The notes under the pieces are model-generated. The model did no database searches. It saw only the letters and a list, made by a program, of their open reading frames with translations, and was not told the DNA's origin. 64,000 bases of DNA from Gemmatimonas sp. (lineage in GTDB: Bacteria > Gemmatimonadota > Gemmatimonadetes > Gemmatimonadales > Gemmatimonadaceae): NCBI RefSeq assembly GCF_027531815.1, contig NZ_JAPZSK010000009.1:62001-126000 (forward strand), read 5' to 3'. Below, in pieces: positions 43,435 through 52,783 of this stretch (position 1 is its first letter; the number at the start of each line of letters is the position of its first letter). A program made the translations under genes and the position numbers.

Positions 43435-44841
43435 ATGCACCGTTCACTCCTCACTCTCGCCCTGCTGGCACTGCTGCCTGCGGGCACCGCGTCGGCGCAG
43501 GACGCGCGCACACGCACACGGGTCAACGCGGCGCCGGCACCAAAGCGGTCGACGGCGGCCATGCGTGTCCCCGAGGCCGACCAGCTGCTTCCGTGGTCCC
43601 AGCAGATCGCCATACGCGAACAGTGGCTCACGAAGCGGCACGAGATGCTGCTCCCCATGATGCGCCGCCACGGCGTTGGCATGTGGATCGTGGTGAACGA
43701 GGAGTTCCACGACGACCCGCTGGCGCAGTACGTGGCGCCGCCGCGTCCGTACACCGGCAATCGGGACTTCTTCGTCTTCATCGACGCCGGCGCCGAAGGG
43801 CTCAGGAAGTACGCCATCACCGGCTACACCGAGGAAAACCTCGCGCGCTTCTTCGATGCCCCGTTCACCGAGCCGCGCCCGCCCGCGGCGACGCTGCGCG
43901 ACCTGTACGCCAAGTACCAACCGAAGACCGTGGGGCTGGGCATTCGCGGCACGCGCGGCCAGACGCGCTCCCTGGGGCACGACAGCTATCGCTTCCTGGC
44001 GGAAACGCTGGGCCCGGAGGCAGAAAAGACCTTCATGAGCGCCGGCGAGCTCACGCAGGAGTACCTCGACACGCGCATTCCGGAGGAAATGGAGCACTAC
44101 CGCACCGCGGTGGCCGTGACGGAAGCCATCGTGAAGCGGGCGCTCTCCAACGACGTGATCACGCCCGGCAAGACGACCGTAGGCGACGTGCGCCGCGCGC
44201 TGTTCGACATGCTCTGGGCCGCCGGTGTGCGCACGTGGTTCCAGCCCGACCTGCGCGTGCAGCGCGCCAGCGGTGATGTGGCCACCTCGCGCGGCTTCCT
44301 CGCGGTGGCGCCCGAGGGCACCGTGATCGAACGCGGCGATGTGGTGCACATCGACTTCGGCATCAGCTACATGGGCTTCGACACCGACTGGCAGAAGATG
44401 GCCTATGTGCTCAAGCCGGGGGAGAAGACGGTGCCGGCCGGGATCAGGCAGGCCATGGCGAATTCCAACACGCTGCAGGACGCGCTCATGAAGCGGCACG
44501 CCCGCCCGGGGCGCACGGGTGGCGCCGTGTTCAACGCCACCATGGCCGAGATGAAGGAACGCGGCATCGAGGCCATGATCTATTCGCACCCCATTGGCGC
44601 GCAGGGGCACGGCCTGGGCGCGTCCATCGATTTCCGCAGTGCGCTGCGCAGCGACACCACGGCGCAGAACTCGCGCCTCCGCCCGGGGTCGTACATCAGC
44701 ATCGAGCTCAATACCGCCACGCCCATTCCCGAGTGGGGCGGCAAGAAGCTGTTCGTGATGTTCGAAGACGACGCGCATCTCACCGACGAGGGCTTCGTGT
44801 TCTTCCGGCCGCGTCAGGAGCAGTTCTACCTCATTCGCTGA
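43435..44841 (+). CDS. Secreted M24-family metallopeptidase (Xaa-Pro peptidase-like)
   Basis: Protein of 468 aa with a signal peptide ([10 protein letters not shown]). An N-terminal creatinase-like domain is followed by the M24 domain: [17 protein letters not shown] carries two Asp ligands, [12 protein letters not shown] a His, ISIELNT and MFEDDAHLT the two Glu. It lacks the aminopeptidase P consensus HGxGHxxG seen in the other M24 gene, so substrate preference may differ. It is the second M24 peptidase in this window. TGATG joins it to the cyclase gene. Confidence 0.88.
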   Translation: MHRSLLTLALLALLPAGTASAQDARTRTRVNAAPAPKRSTAAMRVPEADQLLPWSQQIAIREQWLTKRHEMLLPMMRRHGVGMWIVVNEEFHDDPLAQYVAPPRPYTGNRDFFVFIDAGAEGLRKYAITGYTEENLARFFDAPFTEPRPPAATLRDLYAKYQPKTVGLGIRGTRGQTRSLGHDSYRFLAETLGPEAEKTFMSAGELTQEYLDTRIPEEMEHYRTAVAVTEAIVKRALSNDVITPGKTTVGDVRRALFDMLWAAGVRTWFQPDLRVQRASGDVATSRGFLAVAPEGTVIERGDVVHIDFGISYMGFDTDWQKMAYVLKPGEKTVPAGIRQAMANSNTLQDALMKRHARPGRTGGAVFNATMAEMKERGIEAMIYSHPIGAQGHGLGASIDFRSALRSDTTAQNSRLRPGSYISIELNTATPIPEWGGKKLFVMFEDDAHLTDEGFVFFRPRQEQFYLIR

Positions 44842-45509
44842 TGCCGCGGTACGTCGACCTGAGCCACGCCATCGCGCACGGTAACGTCTACTACAAGGGA
44901 CTGCCGGCGCCGGTGATCTGTGATTTTCTCAGTCGCGAGGCGTCACGCGCCTTCTATGACGAGGGCACCGAGTTCCACATCGGCAAGGTGGAACTCGTGG
45001 GGAATACGGGCACCTACATCGATTGTCCGTTTCACCGCTATGCCGAGGGACGCGACACGGCGGCCATGCCGCTCGAGCGCTTCGTGGAGGTGCCCGCCGT
45101 AGTCGTGCGTGCCACGGCGGCGCATGGCAGAAGCGGGCGCGCCATCACCGCCGCGTGGTTCGCCTCGCACGAGGTGCGCGGCAAGGCGGTGCTGGTGCAC
45201 ACCGGGTGGGATGCGCACTGGCAAACCGATCAGTACTTCGAGGGGCACCCGTATCTCACCGCCGACGCGGCCGAATGGCTGCGCGATGCGGGGGCGGTGC
45301 TGGTGGGCATCGACTCCATGAACATCGACTGCACCGACGGCGGCGCCCGCCCCGTGCACTCCATCCTGCTGCGTGAGGAGATCCTCATCGCGGAGCACCT
45401 CACCGGCCTCGCGCCACTGCCCGACGGACCGTTCTCTTTCAGCGCCGTGCCGCCCAAGCTGGTGGGCATTGGCACGTTCCCCGTGCGCGCGTACGCGACG
45501 CTGCCATAG
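44841..45509 (+). CDS. Cyclase-family (kynurenine formamidase-like) hydrolase
   Basis: Protein of 222 aa beginning VDLSHAIAHGNVYYKGLPAP, as in the PF04199 family. The metal motif H-x-G-T-H-x-D-x-P-x-H is altered to N-T-G-T-Y-I-D-C-P-F-H, so two His ligands are Asn and Tyr. The later segment VLVHTGWDAHWQTDQYFEGHPYLT is well conserved. Kynurenine formamidase activity is uncertain; a related amidohydrolase or a subgroup with a different metal site is likely. The start overlaps the previous stop (TGATG). Confidence 0.82.
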   Translation: MPRYVDLSHAIAHGNVYYKGLPAPVICDFLSREASRAFYDEGTEFHIGKVELVGNTGTYIDCPFHRYAEGRDTAAMPLERFVEVPAVVVRATAAHGRSGRAITAAWFASHEVRGKAVLVHTGWDAHWQTDQYFEGHPYLTADAAEWLRDAGAVLVGIDSMNIDCTDGGARPVHSILLREEILIAEHLTGLAPLPDGPFSFSAVPPKLVGIGTFPVRAYATLP

Positions 45510-45528
45510 CGCACGCGCACACCGGGCG

Positions 45529-47154
45529 TCAGGGCACAGGCGCCGCGAAGAAGCTGTTCGGGCGCCACGCCGGCCGCTTCGCCCGGTTGGCCACGCGAAT
45601 CGCAAGGTCGGCGTACATCTCGTTGAAGCCGGCCGCGGTGGAAAAGTTCACCGGCTGCGTGATGTCGTCACTGAGCTTGTGGTAGTGATCGCGCACCCAC
45701 GCCTGCCACGTCTTCTCCTCGGGCGTGCCGGTGCGATAGCCCACCTTGAAGGCCAGCGCCGGAATGCCGCGCCGGATGAAGCTGTACTGATCGCTGCGCA
45801 CGAAGCGATTTTGCTCGGGCTCCGGATCGGGGAGTACCGCGAGCCCGCGTGCCTTCGTCACCGCGTCGAGGTCGTCGGCCAGATCCGACTCTTCGTAGCC
45901 GTACGCGAACACGCCCGACAGCGGAATGAGCGGCAGGAACATGTCGGTGTTGAGGTTCGCCACCACGGTGCCGTCGCGCAGCGACGGATGCGCCGCGAAG
46001 TAGCGCGACCCCAGCAACCCCTTCTCCTCGGCGGTCACCCCCACGAACGCCAGCGTACGCTTGTTGCCGCCGCGCTTCGCCACCAGTCGGGCCGTTTCGA
46101 TGAGCGTTGCCGCACCGCTCGCGTTGTCCATGGCCCCATTGAAGATGCTGTCACCGGTGAGCACCGGCCCCTTGAAGGTACCGGTGTGATCGGTGTGCGC
46201 GGTGTACACCACGATCTCGTTGCGCAGCGTGGCGTCGGTCCCCGGCAGTACGCCCACCACATTGGGTGACGACAACGTCCGCCGTACGGTGGGGAGCGTG
46301 GCGCGTAGCGACACGTTGAGCGCGGCCGTGGGCAGCTTGTCGCCGCGCCGCACCAGGGCCACGATGCTGTCCCACGACAGCGCCGTGCCGACAAACAGGC
46401 GGCTCGCGAGTGCGGGATTGGCCGTGGCATTGAGACGCTGCCCGCGCGTGTCGTCGAGCATGGTGTCGGCCAGTGCTACCGCCACCCCGCCGGCACCGCC
46501 CGCGTCGTTCCACACACCACCCGCACCAATGGCAATGATCCCCACCGCGCCGGCCTGCTGCATGGCGGTCCACCGCGATCGCGTACCGTGCGCCTGCAGC
46601 GGTGCGGAGAGGCCCTTCGGCACCGCGTTCACATGCACCACGATCTTCCCCTTCACGTCCAAGCCGGCGAGGTCGTCCACCCCCGCCTGCGGCAGCGACA
46701 GGCCGTAGCCGGCGAACACCAGCGGGGCTTCGATGTCGCCCGTGGAGGGGCGCGGGGACAACCGCAGGTCACGCCCAACCGCCAGCGGGGCCCAGCTGCC
46801 TGTGGCAGCGCGCATGGCCAGCGTCACGCGCTCGGCGTCGAGCTTCACTTCCACGAAATCCACGCGCTGCAACCAGCCGTCGGTACCACCCGGTTTGAGT
46901 CCGGCGGCTTCGAACTGGCGCGCGATGTAGCGCACCGCGCTCTCGTGCCCGGGGGAGCCGGTGTCACGCCCCTTGAGCGAGTCGTGCGCCAGCACCTGCA
47001 CATGTCGCCACCACGCTTCGGCGGCGGAGCCGGCTGGCGGCGCCTGGGGAGGCGGAGCGGGTGCCGCCTGTGACGCCACCGGCGAGGGAGCGAGCACCGC
47101 GGCACTCACCAGCAGGGTGACCACGATGTGGCGGCAGTGGTGCAGCAGGCGCAT
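45529..47154 (-). CDS. Secreted M28-family zinc aminopeptidase
   Basis: Protein of 541 aa. Signal peptide from MRLLHHCRHIVVTLLVSAAV. A PA-like domain (AGYGLSLPQAGVDDLAGLDVKGKIVVHVNA) is inserted. Zinc ligands in order: His in HTDHTG, Asp in GAMDNASG, Glu in AEEKGLLGS, Asp in NLNTDM and His in DHYHKLSDD. It removes N-terminal residues or dipeptides outside the cytoplasm. The ATG at 47154 has AGGA 8 nt upstream, so the upstream ATGs at 47169 and 47181 are less likely. Convergent with the cyclase gene. Confidence 0.92.
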   Translation of the reverse strand: MRLLHHCRHIVVTLLVSAAVLAPSPVASQAAPAPPPQAPPAGSAAEAWWRHVQVLAHDSLKGRDTGSPGHESAVRYIARQFEAAGLKPGGTDGWLQRVDFVEVKLDAERVTLAMRAATGSWAPLAVGRDLRLSPRPSTGDIEAPLVFAGYGLSLPQAGVDDLAGLDVKGKIVVHVNAVPKGLSAPLQAHGTRSRWTAMQQAGAVGIIAIGAGGVWNDAGGAGGVAVALADTMLDDTRGQRLNATANPALASRLFVGTALSWDSIVALVRRGDKLPTAALNVSLRATLPTVRRTLSSPNVVGVLPGTDATLRNEIVVYTAHTDHTGTFKGPVLTGDSIFNGAMDNASGAATLIETARLVAKRGGNKRTLAFVGVTAEEKGLLGSRYFAAHPSLRDGTVVANLNTDMFLPLIPLSGVFAYGYEESDLADDLDAVTKARGLAVLPDPEPEQNRFVRSDQYSFIRRGIPALAFKVGYRTGTPEEKTWQAWVRDHYHKLSDDITQPVNFSTAAGFNEMYADLAIRVANRAKRPAWRPNSFFAAPVP

Positions 47155-47203
47155 GGAGGCGTTCCTCATGAGAGTGGCCATGGGTTCCGGTCGGTCATCG
47201 ATG

Positions 47204-48136
47204 TCAGTTGGCTCGTTCGCGCGCCAAGCGGGCCTCGAGCGCCTCGCGCGCCGTGGCGGCGAGACGACGGCAGGCGGCGCCATCGACCAGCGCGCCACGC
47301 TCGGCGCGGCCGAAGAGGTCGGACGCCGACGGATGCGGCGTAATGAGAATGTCGCAGGCGAGGCGCTCGAGCAGCGCATGTCCCTGCCGAAACGCGGCCA
47401 CGGCGCCCGGAAACGTGCGGTTGGCCGTGAAGCGGAAGCCGTCGGCGGAGATGGGCGTCTGGCTGTCGGCATACACCAGGTCGCGACAGACGTCGCCCTC
47501 ACACGAGCGCCAGCTCCACGTGGTGCCACCGGGGGTATGCCCGCCGGTGAAGTGCGCGGTGAGCGCGAGCGCACCCACGCGCACCACCTCGCCATCACGC
47601 AGGACGCGCACGCGCGGCACCGGCGGCATGAGCAGGTGAATGCCATACTGCGGATCGTCGGCGAAGCTGCTCCCGGCCTGCAGCCATCGTGCGCTCGCCG
47701 CACTCGCCGCCACCGTGGCTCCGCTCAGCCGGGCCAGCATGGCGATGCCGCCGGCATGATCGAAGTGCGCGTGCGAGTTGACGATGAGCTTGATGTCGCT
47801 CACCGAGAAACCCAGCGCTTCGATGTTGCGGCGAATGAGGGGCGCCGACTCGGGAAGCGCACCGTCCACCAGCACGTGGCCATCGGGCGACGTCACGAGC
47901 AACGCCGACAGCCCGTCCGTGCCCACGTAGTACGTATTGCCGAAGAGCCGCAGTGGGGCGTGCGGGCGGTTCCACTCGGCGCAGCTGCTGCAGTTGGGCG
48001 TGGGCGGGACCACCGGTTCCTGCTGGGCGCCGGCCACCTCGGCCGATGCAAGGAAGGCCGTCACGGCCAGAACCGACAACCAGCCGAGACCACACGGCCG
48101 GAGGGATGACCCGGGTGGGGGAAAGACGTTCGCCAT
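47204..48136 (-). CDS. Subclass B3 metallo-beta-lactamase-like protein
   Basis: Protein of 310 aa with a signal peptide ending near AEVAGAQ. NSHAHFDHAGG supplies H116, H118, D120 and H121; HFTGGHTPGGTTW supplies H196; and the C-terminal TPHPSASD supplies H263, a complete B3 set. The sequence around these (LLVTSPDGHVLVDGALPE) is typical of the B3/GOB/L1 group. Periplasmic hydrolysis of beta-lactams including carbapenems is possible, but environmental B3 homologues often have weak activity. No mobile element is attached. Same strand as the M28 and GNAT genes. Confidence 0.86.
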   Translation of the reverse strand: MANVFPPPGSSLRPCGLGWLSVLAVTAFLASAEVAGAQQEPVVPPTPNCSSCAEWNRPHAPLRLFGNTYYVGTDGLSALLVTSPDGHVLVDGALPESAPLIRRNIEALGFSVSDIKLIVNSHAHFDHAGGIAMLARLSGATVAASAASARWLQAGSSFADDPQYGIHLLMPPVPRVRVLRDGEVVRVGALALTAHFTGGHTPGGTTWSWRSCEGDVCRDLVYADSQTPISADGFRFTANRTFPGAVAAFRQGHALLERLACDILITPHPSASDLFGRAERGALVDGAACRRLAATAREALEARLARERAN

Positions 48137-48159
48137 GAGTGCGCGAGAAACGGGAGGGA

Positions 48160-48684
48160 TCAGCTGCGGGGAACGTACAGCCACACGGCGTCGGCGCCGG
48201 GGGCGGCCACGACCAGCGTACTCGGATGATAGCCCACGGCGTCGAGGACGCGAGCCGACTCGACATTGCCCGGGGAGACGATGGCCACCACGCGCGGAAG
48301 ACCGAGCGTGGTGCGGGCATGAGCGAGCACGCCGGTTACGGCTTCCTGCGCGTACCCACGCCCCCTGGCCGACGGCAGCAGGGCATAGCCGACGTCGGGG
48401 TGCGGCAACGTGTCGCGGCGCAGCAGCCCGCAGATACCGATCGCGCGGCCACCGTCACGCTCCTCCACACACCACAGTCCGTACCCGAACGCCACGTACG
48501 CGGTGAGCGGCCCCTCGTCGAGATACCGTCGCGCGTCGGCGGCACTGCGCACTCCACGGTCGCCGATGTTGCGCCGGAAGTCGTCGTCGTTGAGCAGCGC
48601 GACGAGGAAGTCCGCGTCGTCGTAGGTGAACTCGCGGAGCCGCAGTCGAGCTGTTTCGAGCACGACTCCGCGAGGGTCGGTCAC
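48160..48684 (-). CDS. GNAT-family N-acetyltransferase (RimJ/RimL-like)
   Basis: Protein of 174 aa starting at GTG 48684, which overlaps the previous stop as GTGA. ETARLRLREFTYDDADFLVALLND is the RimJ/RimL-type N-terminus. GYALLPSARGRGYAQEAV provides the acetyl-CoA loop (R-G-R-G-Y-A), and SPGNVESARVLDAVGY is the conserved tail. Modifies N-termini of proteins or small amines; target unknown. The longer frame to 48837 lies inside the neighbour gene. Confidence 0.88.
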   Translation of the reverse strand: MTDPRGVVLETARLRLREFTYDDADFLVALLNDDDFRRNIGDRGVRSAADARRYLDEGPLTAYVAFGYGLWCVEERDGGRAIGICGLLRRDTLPHPDVGYALLPSARGRGYAQEAVTGVLAHARTTLGLPRVVAIVSPGNVESARVLDAVGYHPSTLVVAAPGADAVWLYVPRS

Positions 48685-49136
48685 GATGTGGCGGCCTTGG
48701 CGGCGTCGAGGTGCGCCCGGACGCGCTTCCGGAACCGCTCGGCGATCTGCCGACCAAGCTCGGTTTCCTTGGCCACCCACTCCGCATTGCGGAAGGCCAG
48801 CGGGTTGCCCACATGCTGACGGTACTGCTCGAGCCATGGTTCGATTCGCGTGAAGAGCAGCAGCCCCTCACCACTGCTTTCCATGAGAAACTCGCCGTGC
48901 ATCACCCCGTGGCGGGCCATGGCATAGGCCATTTCCCAGTAGGTGGCGCACTGACGGAAGGCCGCATTGAGCGGATGATCGGGCTTCGTCACCGCCAGCA
49001 CATCGTCCCAACTCGCGGGGAGGAACTTGCTCACCAGCGCGGTGCGCGACTCGCGCATGACCGCTTCGCGGCGGAGGTCGTACAACTTGAGCGCCAGATC
49101 GGCGTCGTGATGGTCGGCGTAGTCCTTGAGCGGCAC
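48681..49136 (-). CDS. Hypothetical protein in the GNAT/VOC cluster
   Basis: Protein of 151 aa from a GTG at 49136 (PLKDYADHHDADLALKLYDLRREAVM). Helical, with EMAYAMARHGVMHGEFLMESSGEGLLLF in the middle and a basic end. No signal peptide or metal motif. Homology not recognised. It is 11 bp from the VOC gene upstream and overlaps the GNAT gene by 4 bp, so it is a real member of that unit. Confidence 0.65.
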   Translation of the reverse strand: MPLKDYADHHDADLALKLYDLRREAVMRESRTALVSKFLPASWDDVLAVTKPDHPLNAAFRQCATYWEMAYAMARHGVMHGEFLMESSGEGLLLFTRIEPWLEQYRQHVGNPLAFRNAEWVAKETELGRQIAERFRKRVRAHLDAAKAATS

Positions 49137-49146
49137 GGAGGAGGCG

Positions 49147-49536
49147 TCAGGTAGGAGGGAGGAGGAGTTCACGAAACTGCACCACGTTGCCTTCGGGGTC
49201 GCAGGCGTTGCAGGCACGGAACCGCCGCGCGCTGAACTCACGCTCACGCGGAAACAGGTACCCACCCAGCAGCGGCGCCATCTCGCGCGCGGCGGCCAGG
49301 CTGGGCACCACGAAGAACGGCTTGATGGCCGTGTCCTCCCGCGGGGTGGGCACCGTGCCCTCGGGGACCGGCGGCAGGATGTGCGGCGGGACCTGGTGGA
49401 TGACGAGTTCCGTCCGATCCGAGGCGATGACGCGTAGCCCCGTGTCGACGTGCACCGGCGACATGAGCAGCAGCACCTCGTAGAATCGCGCCACGCGGTC
49501 TACATTGGCCGCGAAGATCACCGCCCCACTGTTCAT
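49147..49536 (-). CDS. VOC-superfamily (glyoxalase-like) protein
   Basis: Protein of 129 aa with beta-alpha-beta-beta-beta modules: NSGAVIFAANVDRVARFYEVLLLM at the start and CDPEGNVVQFRELLL at the end, the usual E-x-x-x-x metal/substrate region. It is the single-subunit VOC type that dimerises to make the site. Function could be isomerase, dioxygenase or resistance. GGAGG lies 6 nt before the ATG at 49536. First gene of the run toward the M28 peptidase. Confidence 0.85.
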   Translation of the reverse strand: MNSGAVIFAANVDRVARFYEVLLLMSPVHVDTGLRVIASDRTELVIHQVPPHILPPVPEGTVPTPREDTAIKPFFVVPSLAAAREMAPLLGGYLFPREREFSARRFRACNACDPEGNVVQFRELLLPPT

Positions 49537-49608
49537 CGTTCCTCCCCTGGCGTGAGCGAACCCGCAGGCTCACATCAAGCTACCCGCCGGGGAGATCGGC
49601 GGCCACGT

Positions 49609-50862
49609 TCAGTAGTTGAACTGCGCCTGGATTCGGAGCAGGCGCCCGCGCTGCTCCCAGCTGGGCCGCAGCTTGTCTTCGAAGCGGCGGTTGCCCTGAT
49701 ACCACTCGGTCACCAGCTCGAACTTCGGATTGGGCTGCCACTCCACGCCGAACTCCACGTCGTTCACCGTGTGGCTGCGTGCATCGCGCTCGTGCTTCTT
49801 GCCGCCGTCGTACACCTGATAGCGCACGAACGGGAAGAAGATCTGCGTCCCACGCTTCAGCTGATACGTGGCCGTCACGAACCCGCCGCGCAGCGCCTGG
49901 GTCTCGATGCTGTCGCGCGCCGGATTGTATTCCGGCCCCCGCCCCACGTTGTACTCCGCGAGCAGGCCCAACGGACGTGGAGCAATGTTGAGTTGCACGA
50001 GGGCGCGCTCGTCGGCGTAGGTCCAGTCGCGGCGCCCCTTCACGCCGGCGCTCCGCTGCTCGGCGGTCACGGTATACTGTCCCCGGTAGCCGGCAATGCC
50101 CGGCTCCACCAACTGATTGCCGATCTTGAACGGATACGACAGGCGAGCCACCAACGTCTGGTTGTTGTTCGCATCGGCGCGATTGGCCGTCTGGCCGTTG
50201 AACGCGCCCACGGCGAACACGCCGTAGTCCCCGCTCCCCTTGCCGGTACCAGTGGCCAGCTCGGCGTAGCGCGCACGGGCAGTCTTGGGGGCCCACATGA
50301 AGAAGAGCCCCAGATCCCGCTCGTTGGCGTGCGCGCTGTTGGTCGCGTCGGCACGATCGAGCGGGAGTCGGTTGGAGCTGCTCTGCATGTTCTCGTAGCT
50401 GTAGGGCACCTTGCTCTGCCCCACCCGAAACCGGAACGCGTTGTCCTTGTCTACGCCAAGGTCCACGTACCAGTCCCGCAGCTGGGCCACGTTGCCGCTG
50501 GTGCCCACCGCGCTGGCGAAGTCCGGCTGCAGGTAAATGAACACCTGCGGGTGAATCTGCCCCTGCACGATCAGGCGCGCGCGACGAATGAAGAAGCCGC
50601 CCAGGTCTCCCCAGCTGCGGTCACACTGCTCACACTGGAACTGCGGGTTGCTTTCGAGCAGGCGGTTGTACCGGATCTGCCCGTAGCCCCGAATGCGGAA
50701 GGACTCGTACCAGGGCACCGGCTTCTGGACGGGGGCTGCGGTGGGCGCCGGAGGCGGGGCCCCCTGCGCGGCGACACGCTGCGGCTGGAGCAGCGCGACT
50801 GCCAACAGCAGGAGCGACAGCCCTGATAACGGAATATGGCGAAACGCCTGAGACAGCGGCAT
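49609..50862 (-). CDS. Phosphate-selective porin O/P-like outer membrane porin
   Basis: Protein of 417 aa. Signal peptide LLLLAVALLQPQRVAAQ, then RIRGYGQIRYNRLL and FFIRRARLIVQGQIHPQVFIYLQPDFA, which is the characteristic RRAR strand of OprO/OprP-like porins. A 16-18 strand barrel continues to the terminal aromatic residue (QFNY). A CEQC pair at about residue 77 lies in an early loop. The upstream Pho-box-like repeats support a role in uptake of phosphate or polyphosphate, but specificity must be tested. Confidence 0.86.
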   Translation of the reverse strand: MPLSQAFRHIPLSGLSLLLLAVALLQPQRVAAQGAPPPAPTAAPVQKPVPWYESFRIRGYGQIRYNRLLESNPQFQCEQCDRSWGDLGGFFIRRARLIVQGQIHPQVFIYLQPDFASAVGTSGNVAQLRDWYVDLGVDKDNAFRFRVGQSKVPYSYENMQSSSNRLPLDRADATNSAHANERDLGLFFMWAPKTARARYAELATGTGKGSGDYGVFAVGAFNGQTANRADANNNQTLVARLSYPFKIGNQLVEPGIAGYRGQYTVTAEQRSAGVKGRRDWTYADERALVQLNIAPRPLGLLAEYNVGRGPEYNPARDSIETQALRGGFVTATYQLKRGTQIFFPFVRYQVYDGGKKHERDARSHTVNDVEFGVEWQPNPKFELVTEWYQGNRRFEDKLRPSWEQRGRLLRIQAQFNY

Positions 50863-50937
50863 GTAAAGACTCGGGAACGCGTCGGTAACGATGCGGACCG
50901 CGGAGTCTACTCTGTCTGTTACATGTCACCGCTGGCC

Positions 50938-50964
50938 GTGACAGGACGGTTACAGTCGTTACAG
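50938..50964 (-). promoter_or_regulatory. Candidate Pho box upstream of the porin
   Basis: On the minus strand: CTGTAAC (50964-50958), GA, CTGTAAC (50955-50949), CGTC, CTGTCAC (50944-50938). The last two are 7-bp direct repeats with a 4-bp gap, the PhoB-box layout (CTGTCAT-N4-CTGTCAT). It ends 75 bp before the porin ATG. Confidence 0.5.
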
Positions 50965-50994
50965 AGGGGTTACCGCGACGCGGCAACCCCTCTG
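50962..50994. terminator. 10-bp perfect hairpin downstream of the esterase-like gene
   Basis: CAGAGGGGTT (50962-50971) pairs with AACCCCTCTG (50985-50994), 13-nt loop. It is 31 bp past the stop of the gene ending at 51026, so it probably ends that transcript before the porin promoter. No U-run on the minus strand. Confidence 0.55.
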
Positions 50995-51025
50995 ATTACT
51001 TTCGGCTTGTATACGGTCCGGAACG

Positions 51026-52783
51026 CTAGTAGCGCCAGCTGAGCGTGTCGGCACCGCGCGGCGCCCGGGCGCGCATCCGCTCGAGGATGCGCGGGATGTA
51101 CATCTGGTGATACCGCAGCCTGGAGTAGGCGTTGCTGCGCGTGGGATCGCCATTCCAGCAGTGTTCGGCGCGGTCGCCGTACGTGATCTCCCCGGTCCAC
51201 TTGGGGGTCGTGGTGCCCTTGAGGAAGTCCTCCACGAGATACACGGCGTTGTTGAGGTAGTAGTTGTCCATGTCGCCCACGTAGATGTTCAGCTTGTCGA
51301 ACACCTTGGGGCCCAGCGTCGCCCAGTCCCGGCGCAGGATGTACGAGAGGTCGAAATTGTCACGCCAGTAGCGCGCGACCTCCTTGTCGATCACCCCGGT
51401 CTTCTTGTCCCAGATGGGCTTGGGGTAGCCGTCGGGGCCCATGGGCGAGTAGGTGGCCTGCCAGATGTCCCACTGGTCGCCGCTGCGTCCCTTGCTGCCC
51501 AGCGCCGCCTCGCGACGGTTGGTCTCTTCCATGGTGGTCTGCACCTGCCCCAGATAGTTGCGGTGCGCCGGGCGCGGCGTGCGCTTCCACTTGCTGTCGA
51601 GGAAGAACGCGTTCGTTTCCTCGTACAGGTTGAACACCGTATTGGCACGGAAGTCGATCGGATCGGGGCAGGCGATGTACGCGCCGTTGAACTCGTCGGG
51701 GTAGAACATCTGCACGGCCATGGCTTCCCACCCACCGGTCGAGCCGCCGTAGGTAATGCGCGCCCACCCCTGCCCCAGCCCCCGGAACTGCCGCTCCACT
51801 TCGGGGATGAGCTCGTACATGATGGCGTCGCCCCACGGCCCCTGCGACGCGGAGTTCACGGCGTACGAGTCGTCGTAGTACGGCGTGGCGTGGCGCACCT
51901 CCATGAGCAGTACGCGCGGGAAGGTCGCGCTCGTCCAGTCCTTGTAGAACTGATGATTGAGCTCCTGCTGGATGCGGTTGTAGCCGGCGAGGTTGAAGCG
52001 CGCCGAGAAATCCGGCTTGAGGTTCGGGTCCGGTGGGGTCTCGCGGAACCCTTCGAAGGTGTACGGGAAGTGCCCGTGGTACACCACCAGCGGATAGCGC
52101 GCGTTCGGGTGCTCGTCGAAGCCTGCCGGCAGCAGCACGTTCGCGCCGATGAACATGTCGCGCCCCCAGAACTTCGAGAGCCGCTCACTGCGAATGGTGA
52201 CGTGCTTGATCCACTTCGTATCCTTCGGTGGGGCAATGGGCGCGATCTCGTTGTCGAGTGAGACCGTGGGGAGCAGGCGCTGACGCGCGTCGAGCGTGAC
52301 CCAGCGCGGGGTGCTGTACAGGTTGCCCGGCTTGCGCGCCCACTGCTGTCCTTCGCCCTTGTCGGGGGGCAGCTTCACCGTATGCCCCGTGCTCAGTCGG
52401 AACGTTTCGTAACGATTGAGCACCGCCTGCACCCAGTAGCGCCCGCGCGGCAGGTCGCGCAGCGACGCCAGGGGATAGGCGTCGGCGTTGTCGGTCACGG
52501 TGCGTGTGCTGCCGGGAGTCCACCCTTCCACGTCGGTGCCGAACACGAGCTGCGATTCCGGCCCGTCGCTGATCTGGAAGCGCGGCTCCCGCGTGCTGTC
52601 GGTGGAGACGAGCAGCAGCAGGCGCCCATCGAGGGGCGCGGTGGCCTTGGCCGTGGGCAACGCCACGCGCACCTGTACGGCGGGGGTGGAGCGCGCGGGC
52701 TGGGCGCGCAGCGGGGCGGCAGCGGTGGCCGCCGCCGCGGCCGTGGCCGCGGTGAGCAGGAGAGACGCGAGGGCACGAGGCAT
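51026..52783 (-). CDS. Secreted alpha/beta hydrolase (esterase/peptidase-like)
   Basis: Protein of 585 aa with signal peptide (ALASLLLTAATAAAAATAAA). Residues ~30-200 are an Ig-like beta domain; the hydrolase part begins VLLPAGFDEHPNARYPLVVYHGH, with ITYGGSTGGWEAMA as nucleophile elbow (Ser), YVGDMDNYY as likely Asp region and RAEHCWNGDPTR with the His. PF00756 esterase-like (Ig-fused) proteins of Gemmatimonadetes and Acidobacteria look like this. Substrate unknown. Confidence 0.8.
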   Translation of the reverse strand: MPRALASLLLTAATAAAAATAAAPLRAQPARSTPAVQVRVALPTAKATAPLDGRLLLLVSTDSTREPRFQISDGPESQLVFGTDVEGWTPGSTRTVTDNADAYPLASLRDLPRGRYWVQAVLNRYETFRLSTGHTVKLPPDKGEGQQWARKPGNLYSTPRWVTLDARQRLLPTVSLDNEIAPIAPPKDTKWIKHVTIRSERLSKFWGRDMFIGANVLLPAGFDEHPNARYPLVVYHGHFPYTFEGFRETPPDPNLKPDFSARFNLAGYNRIQQELNHQFYKDWTSATFPRVLLMEVRHATPYYDDSYAVNSASQGPWGDAIMYELIPEVERQFRGLGQGWARITYGGSTGGWEAMAVQMFYPDEFNGAYIACPDPIDFRANTVFNLYEETNAFFLDSKWKRTPRPAHRNYLGQVQTTMEETNRREAALGSKGRSGDQWDIWQATYSPMGPDGYPKPIWDKKTGVIDKEVARYWRDNFDLSYILRRDWATLGPKVFDKLNIYVGDMDNYYLNNAVYLVEDFLKGTTTPKWTGEITYGDRAEHCWNGDPTRSNAYSRLRYHQMYIPRILERMRARAPRGADTLSWRY

